A stretch of DNA of 8,303 nt, from NCBI GenBank assembly GCA_905236315.1, contig CAJOPO010000476.1, positions 1 through 8,303 of the forward strand. Reading direction: 5' to 3'. Every line of letters begins with the position of its first letter. Position 1 is the stretch's first letter. The position numbers and the translations under genes are program-made. The stretch is from an uncultured Treponema sp. GTDB lineage: Bacteria > Spirochaetota > Spirochaetia > Treponematales > Treponemataceae. Of the stretch, positions 1 through 5,548 are shown piece by piece. The notes below the pieces were generated by a model. The model saw only the letters and a program-made list of their open reading frames with translations. It was not told the origin of the DNA and searched no databases.

Positions 1-17
1 CAGTTTGTCCTGCATCG

Positions 18-58
18 CTTAGGCAACTTTTTTAACGTTAAAAAAGTTGGCTCCTAAG
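18..58. repeat. Long perfect palindrome with outer stem (hairpin or bidirectional terminator-like)
   Basis: Bases 24-49 form a perfect 26-bp palindrome centred on AACGTT, with half-site CAACTTTTTTAAC followed by its exact reverse complement. An outer arm CTTAGG (18-23) pairs with CCTAAG (53-58), leaving only a three-base bulge at 50-52. The transcript of either strand could fold into a stem of about 19 bp. The T and A runs lie inside the stem rather than after it, so it is not a textbook rho-independent terminator, although it may still end transcription of a gene to the left. The palindrome itself is certain; its role is not. Confidence 0.75.
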
Positions 59-97
59 AACCCCAGCTTTATATTACTTCAAAAACTCACTTTCCAT

Positions 98-147
98 ACA
101 CTACCCACTACCCACTATTTTCTACCGTCTACCTTCTATCGTCTAAC
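98..147. repeat. Pyrimidine-rich degenerate direct repeat, copy 1
   Basis: This stretch is almost free of G on the + strand and is built from short variations on CTACCCACTAT and TTCTATCGTCTAA. The 11-mer CTACCCACTAT (108-118) and the 13-mer TTCTATCGTCTAA (134-146) both recur in the same order in copy 2. Short sub-repeats (CTACC, CGTCTA) sit inside the block. It codes for nothing recognisable. Together with copy 2 it brackets the 22-bp periodic array, so the whole 98-310 segment may be one intergenic repeat element. Confidence 0.65.
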
Positions 148-152
148 CAAAA

Positions 153-258
153 AATGTACTACCTTTACACCACGAAGGTTATACCTTTAGGGTACGAAGG
201 TAGTACATTTAGACATCAAAGGCTATACCTTTGCACCACGAAGGTACTACCTTTTTTT
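153..258. repeat. Tandem array, exact 22-bp period, hairpin in most units
   Basis: AAGGT-type pentamers start at 153, 175, 197, 219 and 241, and ACCTT-type pentamers at 161, 183, 205, 227 and 249, both with an exact 22-bp spacing. The unit reads AAGGT, three bases, ACCTTT, five bases, then usually ACG. Each AAGGT/ACCTT pair can form a five-base stem with a three-base loop; in the fourth unit this becomes CAAAGG/CCTTTG with a five-base loop. The last unit runs into a T tract at 252-258. A larger inverted repeat (152-165 with 197-210, 14 bp perfect) spans the first two and a half units. There are no unique spacers, so this is not CRISPR. Function is unknown: candidates are an intergenic structural RNA element, a protein-binding array or a terminator or attenuator region. 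Confidence 0.8.
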
Positions 259-260
259 CT

Positions 261-310
261 AACCACTATCAACTACCCACTATCTTCTATCGTCTAAATT
301 CTAAATTCTA
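261..310. repeat. Pyrimidine-rich degenerate direct repeat, copy 2
   Basis: CTACCCACTAT (273-283) and TTCTATCGTCTAA (285-297) repeat the core words of copy 1 in the same order but with a shorter gap between them. The block ends in a seven-base tandem repeat, CTAAATT at 294-300 and 301-307, followed by a partial third copy. It lies directly after the 22-bp array, so the array is flanked by direct repeats. No coding potential is visible. Confidence 0.6.
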
Positions 311-329
311 CAAAACAAATACCGATAAT

Positions 330-390
330 TTGAATAAAATTGTAGATATGAACTTTATATTATACTATAATTAATTAGATATAAAAAAAA
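330..390 (+). promoter_or_regulatory. Probable promoter region of the four-gene operon
   Basis: This is the only AT-rich, non-repetitive stretch before the first gene. TATAAT at 366-371 matches a sigma-70 -10 box exactly, and overlapping near-matches occur at 356-361 (TATATT) and 361-366 (TATACT). Possible -35 boxes are TTGAAT (330-335) and TTGTAG (340-345), but neither has ideal 17-base spacing to the best -10. Transcription from TATAAT would start at about 377-379. The location is plausible; the exact boxes are inference. Confidence 0.35.
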
Positions 391-399
391 ACAATTCAA

Positions 400-2790
400 A
401 TGTCTTTTATTAGGAAGGGAATAGTGGCAAAAGATTTTTTACAAGAAGGTGTACTCGAATACGGTGTTTTTGTTCCATTAGCAAGAAAAGATATTCCCTA
501 TGAACTAAATGACGATTTTGAAGACGAGTACAATTTTGAATTAGCAAATCCTGATGAACTAGAAAACGAAATACACGAAAGCACTTCTGAAAATACAGAA
601 GAGGACTTTGTAATAACAGAAGCGCAAAACAAAAAAATAGAAAAAGAACTAAAGAAAATAAAAACTAGACATAAGTTCATTCAAAATAGGCAGATACAGC
701 AAGGAAACAATTCTACAAAAGTTACACGCCCTATAGGTATAACCCTTATTGTTATTATAAGCATAATAGTCATTATTGCACTAGGAACAGTAACGGGCCT
801 TGTATCTTTATTCGTTACCCAAGACATTAAGACAAATGCGGAAGAAAACAATCTAACAATAAACTCTAGGACCGCAAGCGACTGTGATAACCGCGTGAAT
901 AATATTCTATCTGCAACAGGTATGTTCGTAGATATTCTCTCTGACGCAGATACAGAGGCAGAAATAAATAATGCAGAAAATATCTTATTTACACATAATA
1001 AAGAAATCATAGGTCTTTATCACCTAAAAAAAGATAGAATGTTCTACAATTCAACTTTCTTTTCTAAGCATGAATTAAGTCCTTCCGTTGCAAAGTCCTA
1101 CTTTGAACAAGAAAGAATAAAACTTTCAGAAATACAACCTACTACGGTTCAAGTACAAAACGTTTCTCCCTTCTTTAATACGCCTCTTTTAGCATTATTC
1201 TTTGGCATTGGTGATAATGCAGAAGATTTTACACCAGTATGTGTTTTATTTTCTTCAGAAGGAATGGGAGAAAGTTTTTCTTCTGGTAGTGTAAATCAAT
1301 CCTTCCTTGTAAATGGCTCTAGCGACATATTAATTCACGGCGACCTTAGCTTAATGATGCAAGGAGAAAACGCCGCCTATCATCCTATGGTTGTTGCTAT
1401 GCTACAAGGGGTTAATAATAATGCACAAATTTCTTATATAGAAGAAGGCGAGGAATATATAGGCGCATACAGAAGGCTTAATAGCTTTAACGGAGGGGTT
1501 ATTACCACTGTTAAAACATCTATAGTTCTTGAAGGTATAAAGGCTACCACAAGACGCAACATCTACATTACTATTGCAGTTCTTTCCCTATCTATACTAG
1601 TTATATATCTATTCTCTAGAACCTTAAGCCGCCCACTAAAACAGCTCACGAGCGTTGTAAACGAAATTAATATGGGTAACTTTAATACAGAGCTCTTTAA
1701 TGAACTTACAACTACTGGCAAAAATGAAATTGGTGTTCTTATGCTCTCTACTCATAATGAAAGGGAAATCTTAAATACCTTTACAAAGCTAACCAACAAG
1801 GGCGTTACAAGTGCTATTATAAAAAAAGAAATAGACTTTGAGCCTCACTTAAAAGATATAACCATATTCTTTAGCGACATTAGAGGTTTTACCGCTATAT
1901 CAGATGGCTTTAAAAACAGATTTGGAGAGCAAAGCGCAGCAGAAATCATTGGCTTTCTAAACGATTATATGAGCCGCATGGTAACGTGCATTACTCGTAC
2001 TGGTGGCATTGTAGATAAGTTTGAAGGGGATGCCATAATGGCTTGCTGGGGTACATTGCGTAATGATGACTTAGCATGGGAAAGGCTACCAGAAGATGAT
2101 ATGGAACGCATTGGTAGGCAGGTAATGCACGATAGCTATGTAAAAGCAGACGCTCTTAGTGCTATAACAAGTTGCATTGCTATGCGCTATTCCCTTATGA
2201 AGTATAATAAAGACGCAGAAGAGTTCACTAACAGACATAAAGATGAACCTCTAGCACAGTATAAGCCTCACATTCGCATAGGGGCAGGTCTTAATTCAGG
2301 GCGTGCAACGGTGGGCTTTATGGGTTCTTTTGATAAGATGGAATTTACCTCTATTGGTGACCCTGTAAACTTTGCAAGTAGAACAGAAGCGTCTAATAAA
2401 CCCTGTGGCACAGACATTCTTATTACAGAAGACACTTACGAACTTTTAAAATATGACTATATAAAGTGTAAGGAAAACAATTACACAATAGCAGAAGACT
2501 GCAAAAAGAGTGAACTCGTAGTAGAGCAAATCCCTGTAGAGTTTGAAGTAAAGGGTAAGGGTAAGCAGCACTTTTATGGTGTTGTAAATATGCCAAACTT
2601 TGATATAGAAGAATTCTTTTGGGCAGCAGACCCTAGTTTTGAATTAGATACAGATTGCGAAAGAGCTGTAGGACCAAAGGGACCTAAAACCCTTTCTGAA
2701 ATGCGTTCGTTATTAGGTATTCCAGAACCAGATTTTGAGCAGGTGAACTTAGATGCAGAAGAAAATAAAATCAAAGTGGCGGCTTCGTGA
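400..2790 (+). CDS. Transmembrane class III adenylate cyclase with HAMP domain
   Basis: Predicted to convert ATP to cAMP at the inner face of the cytoplasmic membrane in response to an extracytoplasmic signal. The 796 residues comprise an acidic cytoplasmic tail (1-76), a Lys-rich probable helix (77-104), a membrane segment (about 113-139), an extracytoplasmic region (about 140-385) of no family I can name, a second membrane segment (about 387-405), a HAMP linker (about 406-458) and a class III nucleotidyl cyclase domain (about 484-727). The catalytic set is complete: metal aspartates D493 (FSDIRGF) and D544 (KFEGDAIMA), adenine-selecting K540 and T650, and transition-state N657 and R661 in DPVNFASR. 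The Lys/Thr pair points to class IIIb and to ATP rather than GTP. The segment 552-624 is longer than I expect for the family. The ATG at 400 lacks an SD; an in-frame GTG at 424 has one. This is the first gene of the operon, and its last 38 bases overlap the next gene. Cyclase activity is a strong call; the stimulus is unknown. Confidence 0.95.
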   Translation: MSFIRKGIVAKDFLQEGVLEYGVFVPLARKDIPYELNDDFEDEYNFELANPDELENEIHESTSENTEEDFVITEAQNKKIEKELKKIKTRHKFIQNRQIQQGNNSTKVTRPIGITLIVIISIIVIIALGTVTGLVSLFVTQDIKTNAEENNLTINSRTASDCDNRVNNILSATGMFVDILSDADTEAEINNAENILFTHNKEIIGLYHLKKDRMFYNSTFFSKHELSPSVAKSYFEQERIKLSEIQPTTVQVQNVSPFFNTPLLALFFGIGDNAEDFTPVCVLFSSEGMGESFSSGSVNQSFLVNGSSDILIHGDLSLMMQGENAAYHPMVVAMLQGVNNNAQISYIEEGEEYIGAYRRLNSFNGGVITTVKTSIVLEGIKATTRRNIYITIAVLSLSILVIYLFSRTLSRPLKQLTSVVNEINMGNFNTELFNELTTTGKNEIGVLMLSTHNEREILNTFTKLTNKGVTSAIIKKEIDFEPHLKDITIFFSDIRGFTAISDGFKNRFGEQSAAEIIGFLNDYMSRMVTCITRTGGIVDKFEGDAIMACWGTLRNDDLAWERLPEDDMERIGRQVMHDSYVKADALSAITSCIAMRYSLMKYNKDAEEFTNRHKDEPLAQYKPHIRIGAGLNSGRATVGFMGSFDKMEFTSIGDPVNFASRTEASNKPCGTDILITEDTYELLKYDYIKCKENNYTIAEDCKKSELVVEQIPVEFEVKGKGKQHFYGVVNMPNFDIEEFFWAADPSFELDTDCERAVGPKGPKTLSEMRSLLGIPEPDFEQVNLDAEENKIKVAAS
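412..420 (+). promoter_or_regulatory. Shine-Dalgarno-like site inside the annotated start of the cyclase gene
   Basis: AGGAAGGGA lies at 412-420, four to eight bases before an in-frame GTG at 424-426, whereas the ATG at 400 has only an A-rich, SD-free leader. The other three genes here all have a purine-rich SD at six or seven bases. The true start may therefore be the GTG, which would shorten the protein by eight residues. Confidence 0.45.
2741..2746 (+). promoter_or_regulatory. Ribosome binding site for the FecR-domain gene, inside the cyclase gene
   Basis: AGGTGA lies six bases before the ATG at 2753 and within the last codons of the cyclase gene. It supports the overlapping start over later ones, because the protein needs this start to keep its basic N-terminus and membrane segment intact. 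It also implies translational coupling to the cyclase. Confidence 0.7.
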
Positions 2791-5548
2791 AAACTTATTT
2801 TGCTTACTTTGCCTACTTGTAAGCGCATATTTTATCTATCTCTTTAATAAAGACATAAATAACTCTACCGTAAGGAGCGATAAAGAAAAGATTGCCGTTA
2901 TACATTTTAAGCACAATGTAGCACAAAGAAAGTTTAACGACCGTGTTGTTTGGGAGAGAGTTGCTCAAGACACCCCCCTATATGACGGAGACACCGTGCG
3001 AACAGCAGATATGGCAGACGCTACTATAGTGTTTGATAACGGTACTGTGTTAGATTTATATGAAAACACAATGCTTCAAATATCGTACTCAAACAAAAAT
3101 GGCTTACAGATTTCTATGGAAGGCGGTGGCATACAAATGGATTCCTCTGCCTCTGGAAAAGAAGTTACCTTAAAATTAGATGATGGCTCTGTAGTAAATG
3201 TGGGAGCAGGTTCTAGTTTGAGCGCAGCAGGGGGAGATGGCAAAAACAGCATAGAACTACAAAATGGTTCTGCAAGCATTGCTACAGAAAGCGGGGCTTC
3301 TGCAAGTCTTTCTTTAGGAGAGTCCGTAAGCATAGATGGTAGTGGCATACAAAAAAAGCCCCTAACTGTTATAGCCCCTAGTAAAGAATTGCGACTTTTA
3401 AATTCTACAGAAAAGCCTATGAATGTGCAACTAAAGTGGAATGTAAATAATGACTTTGATGATAAAAATGTAATAGTGCAAACTTCTAGCACAAAGGACT
3501 TTGAAAACACTCTATCTAACGACACAATTTCTAAAAGCCAAAGTTTAGACCTTACTACTCCAGTAGAGGGCGTTATTTACTGGAAAGTCTTTGTAGAAGG
3601 CTATGCCGAAGACGCTGCCATAGGGAAAATAACTGTAGCCGCTATTCAGAAAATAAAGGCACTAGGACCTATAGATAATGAAGTGGTAAATTATTTAGAA
3701 GAAGGCTCTACTGGAGGAAGTGCAAGCCCAAAAGTTGATTTTTCTTGGACAGGAAACGATTATGCTTCTGGCTACAAGCTAACCATTGCTTCTAATCCTA
3801 ATATGTCTAACATAATAGAAGAAAGGGAAGTAAAGACCACTTCTGCTCGTGTAGAAAACTTAAAAGAAGGCAAATACTACTGGAAAATTAGCCCATATTA
3901 TTCCATTAACAACACAGGCAACAATGGAGAAAGCGATATAAATACCTTTATCCTACAGAAAAAAGATTTAAGTGCGCCCAAACTCTATGCACCTGCTCAA
4001 GATTCAGAGCTAACATATAAAGATAAACTTGTAACTACATTCATTTGGCAATCAGACTTACCAACTACCCCTCATAACTTTGCTCTTGCCCGTAATGAAT
4101 CTTTTAGTTCTGTAATATTTTCTAAGACTGTAGAAGACACAAAGATTATTGTGGACTTTGCAGAAGAAAACATTCCAGACGGAACTTACTACTGGCGCGT
4201 AACAAGAAACTCCACTAATGAAAATGATACAGATAATGTGTCAGACATAAGGGTTATAAAGGTTTCTCCGTACACAGCAGGCACAAAGTTAGTGTACCCA
4301 CCAGAGCAGTTTTATATAGAAGAAAATCAACTTTCTAGCACTCAATTTATGTGGAAACTCTCTGATGACTACATTGAAACCACAACACAATCCGTTATTC
4401 AAGTGGCAAACGATAAAGACTTTGAAAACGTGCTTTTAGAAAAAGACACTTATAATCTTTTTGAGAGCAACCTAGAACTTAACTCTGGTGAATATTACTG
4501 GCGCGTAGGGGTTAGGCAAGCGAATGGAAGCATAGAAGATTTTTCTTCTGCTAGGGAAATAAAAGTAATTACACAATTAAGCCCCGCAAAGTTTATCTAT
4601 CCTAAAGAAGCACAAACTATAGTTACAGATGAGGCAAATCTTACAGTTAGTTGGCAAGAAGTAAAAGGAGCTTCTTATTATAATGTAAGTTTGTTTGATA
4701 TGGACGGCACCTTAATAGAAGAACTCTCAGAACAAACGGCTACACAAGCAAAGTTTAATTTATCTACAGGTAGCTATGAATGTAGGGTGCAGGCTGTAGC
4801 AAAAGAAAAAGACTCTCTACGTAAGGGAGAGCTTTCAACACTTCCTTTCTTTGTGCGCACAATCTCTCATATAGAATTACTCTACCCACGTAGCAATCAG
4901 ATTATTCAAGGAGCAACGGCTCTTAGAGAACCTACTGTATTTAGCTGGCAAGACGGAGCGGACAAGGCACTTTCTTATGAGTTTATTCTATATAAAAGGC
5001 AAGCAAATGGAGCGTTAAGTGTTTTTCAAACAAGGAAGGGTAAGCTAAACCAAGCCTCATTTGAACGCTTAGAGCCAGGAGTGTATACATGGCAAGTAAA
5101 AGCCATTAGCACGGATGGCATTAATATAGATAGCGAAAGAAGGTCTTTTACCATAGAACAAGTAGCGGCTTTGCAAAAGGCTGTTCTTACAAGCCCCTCA
5201 AAAGACTTTGTTATGGGTCCGTCTTACTTACGCAATAATAGGGTTATATCTTTTACATGGAATGTAGTGCCTAGCGCAACAGAATATAAGTTTACCCTTT
5301 ATAAAAAGCAAGAAAACGGTGACTACACTGTTATAAACAGTCAAACTGTAAAAGAAAACAAAGCAAGCCTTAGCGATTTATCTTTGCTATCTGTAGGAGA
5401 TTTTAAGTGGTCAGTAGAAGCATACCGCTATGCAAAAGATGGCTTTGAAGAGCAAAAAAGCCCGCTTTCTGAACAAGCATTTAAGATAGAGTTTACTACT
5501 CCTACATCAGTGCATACAAAAGAAACAGGAAAGTTCTATGGCAACTAA
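2753..5548 (+). CDS. Membrane-anchored FecR-domain protein with seven Fn3-like repeats
   Basis: A 931-residue protein with a short basic N-terminus (KKIKSKWRLR), one hydrophobic segment (about 14-31) without a convincing cleavage site, and a very long exported part, so it is probably an inner-membrane-anchored periplasmic protein. Residues about 70-200 resemble a FecR domain (YDGDTVRT at 77-84, FDNGTVLDL at 94-102), followed by a second similar beta-rich unit (LDDGSVVNV at 142-150). Residues 203-913 form seven divergent beta-sandwich repeats of about 100 residues. Each opens with a hydrophobic-Trp strand (FSW, FIW, FMW, VSW, FTW) and closes with a G-x-Y-x-W motif; the closing Trp is at 277, 377, 481, 583, 780 and 886, with Cys677 in repeat 5. 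No cytoplasmic anti-sigma domain is present, so it is unlikely to be a classical FecR sigma regulator. The start is supported by AGGTGA at 2741. It overlaps the cyclase by 38 bases and the next gene by 11. A scaffold or ligand-binding role is inference. Confidence 0.94.
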   Translation: MQKKIKSKWRLRENLFCLLCLLVSAYFIYLFNKDINNSTVRSDKEKIAVIHFKHNVAQRKFNDRVVWERVAQDTPLYDGDTVRTADMADATIVFDNGTVLDLYENTMLQISYSNKNGLQISMEGGGIQMDSSASGKEVTLKLDDGSVVNVGAGSSLSAAGGDGKNSIELQNGSASIATESGASASLSLGESVSIDGSGIQKKPLTVIAPSKELRLLNSTEKPMNVQLKWNVNNDFDDKNVIVQTSSTKDFENTLSNDTISKSQSLDLTTPVEGVIYWKVFVEGYAEDAAIGKITVAAIQKIKALGPIDNEVVNYLEEGSTGGSASPKVDFSWTGNDYASGYKLTIASNPNMSNIIEEREVKTTSARVENLKEGKYYWKISPYYSINNTGNNGESDINTFILQKKDLSAPKLYAPAQDSELTYKDKLVTTFIWQSDLPTTPHNFALARNESFSSVIFSKTVEDTKIIVDFAEENIPDGTYYWRVTRNSTNENDTDNVSDIRVIKVSPYTAGTKLVYPPEQFYIEENQLSSTQFMWKLSDDYIETTTQSVIQVANDKDFENVLLEKDTYNLFESNLELNSGEYYWRVGVRQANGSIEDFSSAREIKVITQLSPAKFIYPKEAQTIVTDEANLTVSWQEVKGASYYNVSLFDMDGTLIEELSEQTATQAKFNLSTGSYECRVQAVAKEKDSLRKGELSTLPFFVRTISHIELLYPRSNQIIQGATALREPTVFSWQDGADKALSYEFILYKRQANGALSVFQTRKGKLNQASFERLEPGVYTWQVKAISTDGINIDSERRSFTIEQVAALQKAVLTSPSKDFVMGPSYLRNNRVISFTWNVVPSATEYKFTLYKKQENGDYTVINSQTVKENKASLSDLSLLSVGDFKWSVEAYRYAKDGFEEQKSPLSEQAFKIEFTTPTSVHTKETGKFYGN

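Noticed and set aside
18..58. Firm call of a rho-independent terminator
   Set aside because: The stem is AT-rich with its T and A tracts inside and no T run follows it on the + strand, so only a terminator-like label is justified.
153..258. CRISPR array
   Set aside because: The 22-bp units are contiguous and similar throughout, with no unique spacers, and no cas genes are in the window.
1..399. tRNA, riboswitch or small protein gene in the upstream region
   Set aside because: No cloverleaf, no known riboswitch motif, and no open frame with an SD could be found; the region is explained by repeats and a probable promoter.
2753..2790. A frameshift splitting one cyclase-FecR fusion gene
   Set aside because: The downstream frame has its own SD, start codon and an intact basic N-terminus with membrane segment, and the cyclase domain is complete before the overlap, so these are two overlapping genes.
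3076..3525. 149-codon open frame on the minus strand (and shorter ones at 498-680, 681-1010, 2574-2828 and 5780-6112)
   Set aside because: All lie opposite well-supported genes, give low-complexity Ser/Phe-rich proteins without domains, and have no coherent context; they are antisense shadows.
2753..5548. Classical FecR anti-sigma regulator
   Set aside because: There is no cytoplasmic anti-sigma domain before the membrane segment, no ECF sigma gene in the window, and the protein is far longer than FecR.
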